Below, piece by piece: positions 26,190 through 34,896 of a stretch of 64,000 bases of DNA. How positions within the stretch are numbered: position 1 is the stretch's first letter; each line of letters starts with the position of its first letter. This stretch comes from Leucobacter muris (GTDB taxonomy: Bacteria > Actinomycetota > Actinomycetes > Actinomycetales > Microbacteriaceae): assembly GCF_004028235.1 (NCBI RefSeq), contig NZ_CP035037.1:124001-188000 (forward strand), read 5' to 3'. The position numbers and the translations under genes are program-made. The notes below the pieces were generated by a model. That model was not told the DNA's origin. It searched no databases and saw only the letters and a list, made by a program, of their open reading frames with translations.

Positions 26190-27097
26190 TCAGATTCATC
26201 GACGAGTACCGTGATCGTTTCGGGGTCGAGTTCCTCTGTCGTACGCTGCGTGCGGCAGTTCGTGGGTTCCTCACCTCCCGCGGATACCGGGCCGCGAAAG
26301 CCCGGTCGGCCTCAGCCAGGCAGCTGCGCGACGAGTTGCTCCTCCCTGAGATCCGGCGGCTCCACGCGAAGCACTATGGCGTGTACGGGCGCCGGAAGAT
26401 GCATGCCCTGCTGAAGCGTGAGGGGTGGAAGATCGGCCGCGACCAGACCGAGCGTCTGATGCGGCTCGCCGGCGTGCGCGGGGTACGGAAATCAAAGCGC
26501 GTGTTCACCACACGCCCTAACAAAACGGCGGCACTGCCTGCCGATCTCGTCAACCGGAGATTCGCCGCTGACGGGCCGCGCAAGCTCTGGGTGTGCGACG
26601 TGACCTACGTCGCCACCTGGTCTGGGTTCGCCTATGTCGCGTTCGTCACTGACGTGTACTCGCGCAGAATCGTGGGCTGGAATGTCGCTGCGACGCTGAA
26701 ATCTGAGGTTCTGCCGATGCAGGCACTCGATATGGCTGCGTGGCAATCGGGCGGCAGGCTCGATGGCCTGATCCATCACGCCGATCACGGGTCGAATTAC
26801 ACCGCCATGGTCTATACGGATCGCATTGCGGAACTCGGAGCAGTGCCCTCGACCGGGACGGTCGGCGACAGTTTTGACAATGCCATGGCTGAGGCGGTCA
26901 ACAACCTCTACAAGACCGAACTGATCCGACAGCAGGGCCCCTGGCGGACGGTTGAGCAGGTCGAACTCGCGACCCTCGAATACGTGTGGTGGTGGAACCA
27001 TGAGCGCCTTCACGGGGAGCTCGATATGCGTACCCCGATCGAGGTCGAGCAGGCCTACTATGCTGAGGCCGAGGAACTTCTGTCACCGACAGGTTGA
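26186..27097 (+). CDS. IS3-family transposase OrfB (rve/DDE)
   Basis: 303 residues: HTH_21 region (YGVYGRRKMHALLKREGW), then the integrase core with the DDE triad in WVCDVTYV, HHADHGSNY and NAMAEAVNNLYKTELI. C-terminal WWWNHERLHGELDMRTPIEV is the family's conserved end. Apparently intact. Confidence 0.92.
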   Translation: MIRFIDEYRDRFGVEFLCRTLRAAVRGFLTSRGYRAAKARSASARQLRDELLLPEIRRLHAKHYGVYGRRKMHALLKREGWKIGRDQTERLMRLAGVRGVRKSKRVFTTRPNKTAALPADLVNRRFAADGPRKLWVCDVTYVATWSGFAYVAFVTDVYSRRIVGWNVAATLKSEVLPMQALDMAAWQSGGRLDGLIHHADHGSNYTAMVYTDRIAELGAVPSTGTVGDSFDNAMAEAVNNLYKTELIRQQGPWRTVEQVELATLEYVWWWNHERLHGELDMRTPIEVEQAYYAEAEELLSPTG

Positions 27098-27175
27098 CAG
27101 GAAAACCGGTCGGAACTCAAACCAGGCCAATTCAATGTTCGGCCTGTCCACGGTGGCGCTTGGCAGTCGGCAGGT

Positions 27176-27197
27176 TTCGAATCCCTCACCCGCCACC
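27176..27197 (+). other. attR: repeat of tRNA-Tyr 3' end
   Basis: Exact 22-bp copy of 23776-23797. Similarity extends through the following hairpin to about 27265, at roughly four bases in five by eye, so the element carried its own tRNA-end plus terminator segment. Confidence 0.8.
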
Positions 27198-27204
27198 GAA
27201 TCGG

Positions 27205-27244
27205 ATCCCCCGACTGCCTGGAAGACACCAGGGAGTCGGGGGAT
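27205..27244 (+). terminator. Hairpin after attR
   Basis: ATCCCCCGACT (27205-27215) pairs with AGTCGGGGGAT (27234-27244), inner CCTGG/CCAGG. It corresponds to the terminator after tRNA-Tyr and was probably the original tRNA terminator before insertion. Confidence 0.6.
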
Positions 27245-27328
27245 CGTTCCGTTTCAGGAGTCGCCGCCCCGCGCGCTTCTCCGACGCTTCGCGGTGCGAG
27301 CGCCCAGTCACGGGGCTTCGAACCGCGT

Positions 27329-27514
27329 CTACTTGCCGGATTTCGAGAATCCGGCGCTCACCGCGATCCCGATCGAGATCCCGAACACCATCCACAACGC
27401 GAGCTGGTCGGTCAGCGATCCGATGACCACCCCGGCGAGCATGCCGAACACCATGCCGTAGACCAGCCAGTTGCTCGACCGCTGCTTCTCTTCTTCGGGC
27501 TCGTTCTCGTCCAT
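27329..27514 (-). CDS. Small membrane protein, unknown function
   Basis: 61 residues: acidic N-terminus (MDENEPEEEKQRSS) then two hydrophobic segments (WLVYGMVFGMLAGVVIGSL and LALWMVFGISIGIAVSAGF). ATG 27514 fits this layout better than the longer frame to 27667. Resembles small actinobacterial glycine-zipper-like membrane proteins. First gene right of attR. Confidence 0.6.
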   Translation of the reverse strand: MDENEPEEEKQRSSNWLVYGMVFGMLAGVVIGSLTDQLALWMVFGISIGIAVSAGFSKSGK

Positions 27515-27665
27515 GCCTTCGACCTTACGGAGAGAACGGCGGCCTCGCATCCGTCGGCGGGGGGATCCGCTCGGGTTGGTTCTGCCGTGGGACGGCCGGA
27601 CCCCGCCGACGCGCGCCGCGGGCACCCCTGGCCGGCGGCCTCGCTTCTGCTGCATAATGGGCGGC

Positions 27666-28052
27666 ATGGGCGCTCACCGCGGAAGACACCTCACGAAGAC
27701 GCTGCTCGGCGCAGCCCTGATCTTCGTCGGTACCGCGCATCTCACGTTCGCCCGGAAAGAGTTCCAAGCGCAGGTCCCCGAGTTCGTGCCACTTGAACCG
27801 GACACCACCGTCGTCGCGTCCGGCGTCGCAGAGATCACGCTGGGTACCGCGCTCACCGTTTCCCAGGGCAGGCGCGCGCGCCTGGTGGGGGCGATAGCGG
27901 CCGCGTTCTTCGTGCTGGTGTTCCCCGGCAACGTCTCCCAGTACCTCCACCGGCGCAACGCGTTCGGACTCGACACCGAGAACAAGCGGTTCGCGCGACT
28001 GCTCTTCCAGCCCGTCCTGGTCGCCCTCGCATGGTGGTCGACGCGAGACTGA
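27666..28052 (+). CDS. DoxX-like small membrane protein
   Basis: 128 residues with four hydrophobic segments (LLGAALIFVGTAHLTF; ASGVAEITLGTALTV; LVGAIAAAFFVLVFPGNV; LLFQPVLVALAWWS). The GTAHLTF and FPGNVSQYLH positions fit DoxX-like/MauE-type proteins. ATG 27666 is used; ATG 27657 in the same frame would add three residues. Function not established. Confidence 0.65.
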   Translation: MGAHRGRHLTKTLLGAALIFVGTAHLTFARKEFQAQVPEFVPLEPDTTVVASGVAEITLGTALTVSQGRRARLVGAIAAAFFVLVFPGNVSQYLHRRNAFGLDTENKRFARLLFQPVLVALAWWSTRD

Positions 28053-28108
28053 TTCGCGCGGACTGCGGCAGGTGCTCGGTCGCGCACGCCTGTGGTTGAC
28101 TGGTGGCC

Positions 28109-28396
28109 ATGGCAGCAGGCTTCACCTTTCGAGTCGGGGCGCACGAGTAGCACGAGGTCGGTGTGAACGTGACCGGGATCCGAAACCGCGTCACGATCAG
28201 CGTCGACGGCACGCCCGTGATCGACAGCGGCGGCAACACGGGGATCCTGATGCCGAACGTGTTCGACCTCGAGGTCGGGGCACACGAGCAGCACATGGTC
28301 TCCGTGCGGTTCATCGCTCAGCAGCTCGTCGACGGCGGTGCGAAATACATCGACGTGTTCATCGACGGGCGCTACGCCTTCCGCCAGAACTGGTGA
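28109..28396 (+). pseudogene. Small hypothetical protein interrupted by an in-frame TAG
   Basis: ATG 28109 opens MAAGFTFRVGAHE, then TAG at 28148-28150, then HEVGVNVTGIRNRVTISVDG in the same frame to 28396. A later segment of the same protein reads VGAHEQHMVSV, matching VGAHE-stop-HEVGV. So the TAG most likely replaced a CAG (Gln) codon by one transition. GTG 28163 could restart a 77-residue product. No family recognised; the repeat suggests a small beta-rich protein. Confidence 0.6.
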
Positions 28397-28410
28397 CGTC
28401 GCCCCCGGCA

Positions 28411-28454
28411 CGACAGAGGCCCGGTCGGGATCGATCCCGACCGGGCCTCTGTCG
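28411..28454. terminator. Perfect 44-bp palindrome, bidirectional terminator
   Basis: 28411-28432 (CGACAGAGGCCCGGTCGGGA then TC) and 28433-28454 are exact reverse complements with no loop. It lies between convergent genes, 14 bp after one stop and 26 bp from the other. Confidence 0.8.
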
Positions 28455-28480
28455 CGCCGGATCACGGCGCCGCGCGGCTA

Positions 28481-28696
28481 TCAGTCGCGCAGGTCGTCCT
28501 TGATGTCGTTGCGGGTCTTGGTCGCGTCGCGCTCGGCCTCGGCCTTCTTGACGTCGGCCTCCGCCTTCTTCACGTCGGCCTCGGCCCTCACCTCGTCGAG
28601 CTTGTCCTTGGCCTTGTCGACGCCGTCCTCGACCGCGCGACTCACCTTCTTCGCCGCTGCCTCGGCGGTTTCCTTCGCATCCTCAAGAAATCCCAT
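28481..28696 (-). CDS. Small charged coiled-coil protein
   Basis: 71 residues, Ala/Lys/Glu/Asp-rich and predicted helical throughout. The 8-residue unit ADVKKAEA occurs twice in tandem (EADVKKAEADVKKAEAERD). Resembles stress-associated or CsbD-like small proteins in composition only. ATG 28696 with AAGGAGA upstream. Confidence 0.6.
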   Translation of the reverse strand: MGFLEDAKETAEAAAKKVSRAVEDGVDKAKDKLDEVRAEADVKKAEADVKKAEAERDATKTRNDIKDDLRD

Positions 28697-28830
28697 GACC
28701 GGTTCTCCTTTCCGCTGGAGCTCCAGACTCTCGAACGAAGCTGTGCGCGCGGTGTGCAAACGGGTGCGCGGAGCTGAGAGTCGACTCGTGATCCCGCGCC
28801 GAGGCGACCGCTGGTGCAGCGGCGAGCCGT

Positions 28831-29037
28831 TTAGGCGGGCGCGAAGCGGTTGCGCAGCTCTGCGGCGCGGCGGATGTCGCCTTCGATGGCGGTCTGCTGC
28901 TCGACGGCCAGTGATCCCGATTTCTTCGCCTCGTCGAGCTTCTCGAGCCCGGCCTGCACTTCGGCATCCAGGCCGTCGACGACGAGCTTCTGGATGCTCT
29001 CGGGGAGTCGCTCAAAATACGAGGTGTCCATATCCAT
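28831..29037 (-). CDS. Small hypothetical protein
   Basis: 68 residues, helical, acidic: SYFERLPESIQKLVVDGLDA then EKLDEAKKSGSLAVEQQTAI. ATG 29037 or ATG 29031 may start it. Not recognised. It is divergent from the dehydrogenase gene at 29132, 94 bp away. Confidence 0.5.
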   Translation of the reverse strand: MDMDTSYFERLPESIQKLVVDGLDAEVQAGLEKLDEAKKSGSLAVEQQTAIEGDIRRAAELRNRFAPA

Positions 29038-29131
29038 TACGTTACAGCCAACTGCCCCCGAGTGCTGCAGCGAGCCCCGGGACGGCGCGATCCGCCTGGC
29101 GCGAACTGGCGCCGACACTACACTCGATCGT

Positions 29132-30067
29132 ATGAATGACCTCGTCGTCTCACTGCCCGCCGAAGAGCCGCTGCGCGACATCCTGGGCGAGGTGCCCGGG
29201 GTCGAGTTCGTCGCCTGGGATCTCGAAACGCCTGCTCCGCGAGAGTATTTCGATATCGTCGTACCGCCCTACTGGGGCGGCGCGCGCTGCCTGTCGGCGC
29301 TCGATGGCGTCGATGTGAAGCTGGTGCAGTGGCAGTCGATCGGCTACAACGGCGTGGCGAGGCATCTGCCGGCCGGGTTGGCGTTCGCGAACGCCGCGAC
29401 CGTGCACGAGACCTCCACTGCCGAGCTGGCGGTGACGCTCGCGCTCGCGTCGCAGCGCGGCATTCCCGAGTTCGTGCGGGCGGGCGACGAGGGCCGCTGG
29501 GATCTGCGCGAGTTCCCGAGCCTCGCCGATCGCCGTGTGCTGCTCGTCGGGTACGGCGGAGTGGCGAAGGCGGTCGAGGCGCGGCTCGCGGGTTTCGAGG
29601 TGCAGCTCACCCGCCTGGCCCGCTCGGCGCGCGAAGAGCAGAATCTCGCCGGTGACACGGTCGAGGTGCGCGGCTTCGAGGATCTGCACGAGTGCCTCGC
29701 CGACGCCGAGGTGGTGATCCTCGCGGTGCCCCTCACCGACGGCACGCGGGGGCTCGTCGACGCCGCGGCGCTCGCCGCGATGCCTGACGACGCCCTGCTC
29801 GTGAACGTCGCCCGCGGGCCCGTGGTCGACACGGACGCGCTCGTGGCCGAGCTGCAGGCGGGCCGTCTGCGTGCGGCGCTCGACGTGACCGATCCCGAGC
29901 CCCTGCCCGAGGATCACCCGCTGTGGAAGTGCCCGAACACCCTCATCACGCCGCACGTCGGCGGTGATTCGAGCGCGATGGAGCCGCGCATGGTGGCCCT
30001 GATCGAGCGCCAGATCGCGCATCTGCGCGCGGGGGAGTCGCCCGAGAACCTCATCGATCTCTCCTGA
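29132..30067 (+). CDS. D-isomer-specific 2-hydroxyacid dehydrogenase
   Basis: 311 residues of the 2-Hacid_dh family. Rossmann loop VLLVGYGGVAKAVEARL, then NVARGPVVDTDALVAEL with the substrate Arg/Glu region LDVTDPEPLPEDHPLW and catalytic His in ITPHVGGDS. ATG 29132 fits family length; the longer frame to 28850 is antisense to another gene. Members reduce 2-oxoacids with NAD(P)H; the physiological substrate is unknown. Confidence 0.87.
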   Translation: MNDLVVSLPAEEPLRDILGEVPGVEFVAWDLETPAPREYFDIVVPPYWGGARCLSALDGVDVKLVQWQSIGYNGVARHLPAGLAFANAATVHETSTAELAVTLALASQRGIPEFVRAGDEGRWDLREFPSLADRRVLLVGYGGVAKAVEARLAGFEVQLTRLARSAREEQNLAGDTVEVRGFEDLHECLADAEVVILAVPLTDGTRGLVDAAALAAMPDDALLVNVARGPVVDTDALVAELQAGRLRAALDVTDPEPLPEDHPLWKCPNTLITPHVGGDSSAMEPRMVALIERQIAHLRAGESPENLIDLS

Positions 30068-30296
30068 GACGCGGCGGGATCGCGGCCGATCCGCCTCGTG
30101 AACCCGCCCGACTCGCCGGGCGATCCCGGCCGGCCGCGTGCGATCCCGCCCGCCCCGGCAGCGCCGCCGATCCGCCCCGAGAGCTCCTACCCGCCTCGCA
30201 GTCGAATCATAAGGTCCGCATAACTCCGTTCGCTGGAATGGACGCAGTCGGGATCCCCTCGCGGTCGCCGACTCCGTTCGACGATAGGAGCTCGGC

Positions 30297-30917
30297 GTGT
30301 CCGCCCCCAGCCTGACCCTCATCGCTGTCGACCTGGTCGCAGCGCTCATCCTCACCCTCGGCCTCTACTACCCGAGGCACCGCCGCAGAGACCTCGTGGT
30401 GGCGTTTCTCGGCGTGAACATCGGCGTGCTGGCGGTGACGTCGGTGCTGGGCGGCACCGAGATCGCGGCGGGGCTGGGCCTCGGCCTGTTCGGCGTGCTG
30501 TCGATCATCCGCCTGCGGTCGTCGGAGATCTCGCAGCGCGAGGTGGCGTACTACTTCTCGGCGCTCGCGATGGGGCTCATCGGAGGTCTCGCGACCGACT
30601 CGCTGCTGGTACCGGTGGCGCTGATCGTGATGATCCTGGCGGTGATGTGGTTCGCGGATCACCCGGCGCTGCTGGCGCGCAGCCGGCATCAGGTGGTGCG
30701 ACTCGACCGTGCGATCGCCGATGAGGGCGAACTGCGCGGCGAGCTGGAGCGCAGGCTCGGCGGCCGGGTGACGTCGATGACGGTACAGGATCTCGACTTC
30801 GTGAACGACACGGCGCTCGTCGACGTGCGGTACCGTCTGCCGCAGCCGACGCGGGGTCGACTCGTCGCCCCGCTGCGCACGCGCGCGGTGCAGATCGCGT
30901 CGGGGGAGGCGCGGTGA
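30297..30917 (+). CDS. DUF4956-family membrane protein
   Basis: 206 residues, four to five hydrophobic helices in the first 120 residues, then a cytoplasmic domain (RSRHQVVRLDRAIADEGELR...). LRSSEISQREVAYYFSALAMGLI is the conserved DUF4956 segment. GTG 30297 with ATAGGAG upstream. It overlaps the VTC-domain gene by 4 bp and heads a three-gene operon. The ~230 bp before it hold GC-rich direct motifs (GATCCCG, GATCCGCC) but no clear promoter. Confidence 0.8.
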   Translation: MSAPSLTLIAVDLVAALILTLGLYYPRHRRRDLVVAFLGVNIGVLAVTSVLGGTEIAAGLGLGLFGVLSIIRLRSSEISQREVAYYFSALAMGLIGGLATDSLLVPVALIVMILAVMWFADHPALLARSRHQVVRLDRAIADEGELRGELERRLGGRVTSMTVQDLDFVNDTALVDVRYRLPQPTRGRLVAPLRTRAVQIASGEAR

Positions 30918-31714
30918 CCCCCGTGGAGCGGTCGACGGAGCGCTTCTCGGAGGTGACGCTCGGCGAGCTCGTCGCCGACGCCGAACTGCTGACCCGGGTC
31001 GACCGCAAGTACCTGCTGCCCGCCGACGACGCCGTGACGGTGATCCGCGGCCTCGACGCGAGCACCCGCGTGCTCGACGTCGACGGGGCGCACGGCTGCG
31101 ACTACGCCTCGGTCTACTTCGACACACCGGACCGCCTGAGTTACCGGCTGGCGGCGCAGCCCCGCCGGCGCCGCTTCAAGCTGCGCACCCGCGCCTACGC
31201 CGGCAGCGGAGCCGCGTTCCTCGAGATGAAGACCCGCGGCGGGCGTGGTGCGACGGTGAAGGAGCGCATCCCGTATGCGGCGCGCGACCTCGACCGGCTG
31301 ACGGCCGAGGGCCGCGTGTACGCTGCCGAGTCGCTCGCGAGCATCGGCCTCGATCCCGGTCTCGACGCGCAGCTGCGCCCCGCGATCACCACCCGATACC
31401 GGCGCACGACGCTGCTGCTCGGCGACGGCAGCCGGGCCACCGTCGACACCGGCCTCCTCTGGCTCGACGCCGACGGGCGGCGCCTGTCGCTGCCGGGGCA
31501 CGTGATCGTGGAGTCGAAGTCGGTGGGGCACGTGACCCCGCTCGACCGGGCGCTGTGGCGATCCGGCCACCGCCCCCAGAACATCAGCAAGTTCGGCACC
31601 GGCACCGCCGCGCTGCACCCCGAGTTGCCGGGCAACAAGTGGGCGCGGCTGCTCCGCGGCCCGTTCGCCTCACCCCGGCAGACCCATCCGCATTCCCCGA
31701 AGGAGCGACCATGA
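30914..31714 (+). CDS. VTC-domain protein (polyphosphate-polymerase-like)
   Basis: 266 residues with the VTC/CYTH-type tunnel domain: RVDRKYLLP near the start, FDTPDRLSYRLAAQPRRRRFKLRTRAY with the basic ligand residues, EMKTRGGRGATVKERIPY, and HVIVESKSVG and SKFGTG at the end. In yeast Vtc4 this fold makes polyphosphate; bacterial homologues often sit with CotH and DUF4956 genes, as here. GTG 30914 overlaps the previous stop. Activity not shown. Confidence 0.83.
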   Translation: MTPVERSTERFSEVTLGELVADAELLTRVDRKYLLPADDAVTVIRGLDASTRVLDVDGAHGCDYASVYFDTPDRLSYRLAAQPRRRRFKLRTRAYAGSGAAFLEMKTRGGRGATVKERIPYAARDLDRLTAEGRVYAAESLASIGLDPGLDAQLRPAITTRYRRTTLLLGDGSRATVDTGLLWLDADGRRLSLPGHVIVESKSVGHVTPLDRALWRSGHRPQNISKFGTGTAALHPELPGNKWARLLRGPFASPRQTHPHSPKERP

Positions 31715-33150
31715 AACGCCAGATCCTCGCCGCCGCCGCGATCGCCCTCTCGGGCGCCCTGCTCGTGGGGTGCGCGGCCGCGGCCGACGAAGCCGAGGCG
31801 CCGACCGCGGCGGCCTCGGTGTCGGCCGGCGCCGACGTCTTCTCTGGCGACCTCAGCGCCGAGGAGGTGCTCGCCGCCAACGCCGACTACACGACCGTGA
31901 ACGACGACGAGTGGTCGGCCGCCGACGCGGTCGACATCGAACTCTCGGGATCCTCGGCCTCGTCCTCCGCGGCCGGGGTGGGCGTCGACGAATCGACCGT
32001 CACCATCACCGAGGCGGGCGTCTACCGGGTGAGCGGTGCCCTCGACGGGCGGCTCGTGGTCGCCGCCCCCGATGACGCGCTCGTGGTGCTGATCCTCGAC
32101 GGCGTCGACATCGACAACACGGCCGGACCCGCGATCGAGGTGCAGAGCGCCGACGACGTGGCGATCAACCTCGCCGACGGCAGTGAGAACACGGTCTCCG
32201 ACGCCGCGTCGTACGCCGACGACGCCACCGCGAACGCCGCGATCGACGCTCGGGCCGATCTCACGATCTCGGGATCCGGATCCCTCTCGGTGCACGGCAA
32301 CGGCAACGACGGGATCTCGAGCACCGACGACCTGGTGATCCTGTCGGGCGACCTCACGGTCACCGCTGCCGACGACGCGCTGCGCGGGAAGGACGCGCTG
32401 GTGGTGGAGGGCGGCGCGCTCGCGCTCGCCGCCGGCAGCGGCGACGGGCTGAAGAGCGACCAGGAAGAGGATGAGACGCGGGGCTACATCCTCGTGACCG
32501 GGGGCGACATCGACATCACCGCCGGCGATGACGGGGTGCAGGCCCAGACCGACACGGTGATCACGGGCGGCACGCTGACGGCCGCGGTGGTCGACGACGG
32601 CGTGAAGGGCGAGGTGACCGTCTCGGTGGGCGGCGGCGACATCACCGTGACCGAGTCGACCGAGGCGATGGAGGCCGTGAACATCGGCATCTTCGCGGGT
32701 GTTCTCGACCTCACGGCCTCGGACGACGGCATCAACGCCTCGGGCCTCAACACGGGCGGCGCGGATCGGGAGACCGACACCGGCGAGCGCCTCGAGATCT
32801 CGGGCGGCACGATCACCATCGTCGCCGGCGCCGACGGGCTCGACTCGAACGGCACGATCGGCATCTCGGGCGGGGACATCGTCATCACGAGCGCGGACAA
32901 CGGCGGCGACATCCCGGTCGACGCCAACGGAGAGATCACGGTGACGGGCGGCACCGTCACCGCGAACGGCGCCGAGTGGGATCCGGCGACCGCGCAGCAG
33001 GGCCCCGGAGGCATGGGCGGGGCCGGTGCGCCCGGCGGCATGCCGGGCGGCGATGGCTCGGGAGCCCCGGGCGGCCCCGGGGCGGGCGGCTTCGGCGGCA
33101 CGCCGCCCGAGGGGGCCGACGGCATGGCGCCGGGTGCGCCGGCGCAGTAG
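31711..33150 (+). CDS. Carbohydrate-binding-domain lipoprotein (DUF4353/CotH-associated)
   Basis: 479 residues. Lipoprotein signal [20 protein letters not shown] with Cys in LVGC. The body is a right-handed beta-helix-like repeat: Gly/Asp-rich turns such as [37 protein letters not shown] and [19 protein letters not shown] recur every ~20-25 residues, as in the DUF4353 domain found with CotH kinases. A Gly/Pro/Met-rich tail of ~45 residues ends it ([17 protein letters not shown]). ATG 31711 overlaps the VTC stop. Likely an outer-surface polymer-binding or scaffold protein. Confidence 0.82.
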   Translation: MKRQILAAAAIALSGALLVGCAAAADEAEAPTAAASVSAGADVFSGDLSAEEVLAANADYTTVNDDEWSAADAVDIELSGSSASSSAAGVGVDESTVTITEAGVYRVSGALDGRLVVAAPDDALVVLILDGVDIDNTAGPAIEVQSADDVAINLADGSENTVSDAASYADDATANAAIDARADLTISGSGSLSVHGNGNDGISSTDDLVILSGDLTVTAADDALRGKDALVVEGGALALAAGSGDGLKSDQEEDETRGYILVTGGDIDITAGDDGVQAQTDTVITGGTLTAAVVDDGVKGEVTVSVGGGDITVTESTEAMEAVNIGIFAGVLDLTASDDGINASGLNTGGADRETDTGERLEISGGTITIVAGADGLDSNGTIGISGGDIVITSADNGGDIPVDANGEITVTGGTVTANGAEWDPATAQQGPGGMGGAGAPGGMPGGDGSGAPGGPGAGGFGGTPPEGADGMAPGAPAQ

Positions 33151-33274
33151 CCCGCCGCACCCGGTCGCCGGCCCCGGCGCTTGGTGCACCCGAGGGCGTA
33201 GGATGGTCGGATGCGCCGGGCCCCGCGCCCGGCGCTTCCCAAGATCCCCGCTTGCCCCTTGGAGTGAATCGAAC

Positions 33275-34660
33275 ATGGCTGAACAGTCCCGCCTCGACAA
33301 GGTCATCGCCCTCGCCCGCCATCGCGGCTTCGTCTTCCAGGCGGGTGAGATCTACGGCGGTTCGCGCTCCGCATGGGACTACGGCCCCCTCGGCACCGCG
33401 CTGAAGGAGAACATCAAGCGCCAGTGGTGGAAGACCATGGTGCAGAAGCGCGACGACGTGGTCGGCATCGACTCGAGCGTCATCCTGCCGAGGCAGGTGT
33501 GGGAAGCCTCGGGCCACGTCGAGGTCTTCAGCGATCCGCTGGTCGAGTGCCTCAGCTGCCACAAGCGCCAGCGCGAGGATCACCTCATCGAGGCGTTCGA
33601 GGAGAAGAAGGGCCGCGCCCCCGAGGGCGGCCTCGCCGAGATCGTCTGCACCAACTGCGGCGCCCGCGGCCAGTGGACCGAACCGCGAGCCTTCTCGGGC
33701 CTGCTCAAGACCTTCCTCGGCCCCGTCGACGACGAGTCGGGCCTGCACTACCTGCGCCCCGAGACCGCTCAGGGCATCTTCGTGAACTTCGCGAACGTGC
33801 TGCAGGCGGCGCGCATGAAGCCCCCGTTCGGCATCGGCCAGATCGGCAAGAGCTTCCGCAACGAGATCACGCCGGGCAACTTCATCTTCCGTACCCGCGA
33901 GTTCGAGCAGATGGAGATGGAGTTCTTCGTCGAGCCGGGCACCGACGAGCAGTGGCAAGAGTACTGGATGAACGAGCGCATGAGCTGGTACACCGACCTC
34001 GGCATCGACCCCGAGAATCTGCGCTTCTACGAGCACCCGAAGGAGAAGCTGTCGCACTACTCGAAGCGCACCGCCGACATCGAATACCGCTTCGGCTTCC
34101 AGGGCAGCGAGTGGGGCGAGCTCGAGGGCATCGCGAACCGCACCGACTTCGACCTGTCGACGCACTCGAAGCACTCGGGCAAAGATCTCAACTTCTTCGA
34201 CCAGACCAAGAACGAGCGCTACACGCCGTACGTGATCGAGCCGGCGGCGGGTCTTACCCGGTCGCTGATGGCGTTCCTCGTCGACGCGTACCGCGAGGAG
34301 GAGGTGCCGAACGCGAAGGGCGGCACCGACAAGCGCACGCTGCTCGCGCTCGACCCGCGCCTCGCCCCGGTGAAGGTGGCCGTGCTGCCGCTCAGCCGCA
34401 ACGAGAAGCTGTCGCCCCTCGCCCGCGAGATCGCGCAGGATCTGCGCGACGACTGGAACGTCGACTTCGACGATTCGGGCGCGATCGGCCGCCGCTACCG
34501 CCGTCAGGACGAGATCGGCACGCCGTTCTGCGTGACGGTCGACTTCGACTCGCTCGACGACAACGCGGTGACCGTGCGCGAGCGAGACACGATGGAGCAG
34601 CAGCGCGTGCCGCTGGCCGAGCTGCACGGTTACCTCGCCGCGCGGTTGCGCGGGGCGTGA
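33275..34660 (+). CDS. glyQS: Glycine--tRNA ligase (dimeric class II)
   Basis: 461 residues, alpha2-type GlyRS. Motif 1 region YDYGPLG-like ([15 protein letters not shown]), motif 2 [25 protein letters not shown], motif 3 near [14 protein letters not shown], and the C-terminal anticodon-binding domain from [17 protein letters not shown] Cys4 zinc site is visible: [10 protein letters not shown] and [10 protein letters not shown], as in bacterial enzymes with a zinc ribbon. ATG 33275 with GGAG upstream. Essential translation gene; no T-box leader is evident. Confidence 0.96.
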   Translation: MAEQSRLDKVIALARHRGFVFQAGEIYGGSRSAWDYGPLGTALKENIKRQWWKTMVQKRDDVVGIDSSVILPRQVWEASGHVEVFSDPLVECLSCHKRQREDHLIEAFEEKKGRAPEGGLAEIVCTNCGARGQWTEPRAFSGLLKTFLGPVDDESGLHYLRPETAQGIFVNFANVLQAARMKPPFGIGQIGKSFRNEITPGNFIFRTREFEQMEMEFFVEPGTDEQWQEYWMNERMSWYTDLGIDPENLRFYEHPKEKLSHYSKRTADIEYRFGFQGSEWGELEGIANRTDFDLSTHSKHSGKDLNFFDQTKNERYTPYVIEPAAGLTRSLMAFLVDAYREEEVPNAKGGTDKRTLLALDPRLAPVKVAVLPLSRNEKLSPLAREIAQDLRDDWNVDFDDSGAIGRRYRRQDEIGTPFCVTVDFDSLDDNAVTVRERDTMEQQRVPLAELHGYLAARLRGA

Positions 34661-34768
34661 GCGAAGACGCGGCAGCGTTTTCGCCGCGCCGCGGCGCCGC
34701 TACTGCGGCGGCCCACGGAGCGAAGCGAGGGGTAGGGGCGTGAGCGAAGGCGCGGCAGCGTTTTCGCC
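34652..34768. repeat. Stop-anchored repeat module, copy 1 (after glyQS)
   Basis: A 34-bp sequence beginning GGGGCGTGAGCGAAGACGCG (34652-34685), which contains the glyQS TGA, is repeated at 34735-34768 with one mismatch. Between them lie a hairpin GCCGC-TACT-GCGGC (34696-34709) and CCCACGGAGCGAAGCGAGGG. The same layout occurs after the ABC exporter gene at 60544-60670. Confidence 0.75.
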
Positions 34769-34896
34769 CGGCCCGGCTCGACGGGCACGGCGGTTTCTCC
34801 CGAGACTGTCAGAGGTATGGGGCAGGATTCTGTAGCAGCAGGATCCCGCCTCGATCTGTGCGCCGAGCGATCGTCGGCGAGAAGAAGGAGACATCC

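Larger units (their letters stand above)
25826..27134 (+). mobile_element. IS3-family insertion sequence, complete (about 1.31 kb)
   Basis: Terminal inverted repeats start TGAATTGGCCTGGTTTGAGT and continue TCCGA(T/C)C; the right end (about 27109-27134) matches with one mismatch over 26 bp. TG...CA ends, orfA plus orfB with ATGA overlap and a DDE integrase core are typical of IS3. No 3-5 bp target duplication is visible (GAG left, ATG right), so flanks were altered after insertion or the copy arose by another route. It lies inside the tRNA-Tyr element. Confidence 0.9.
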
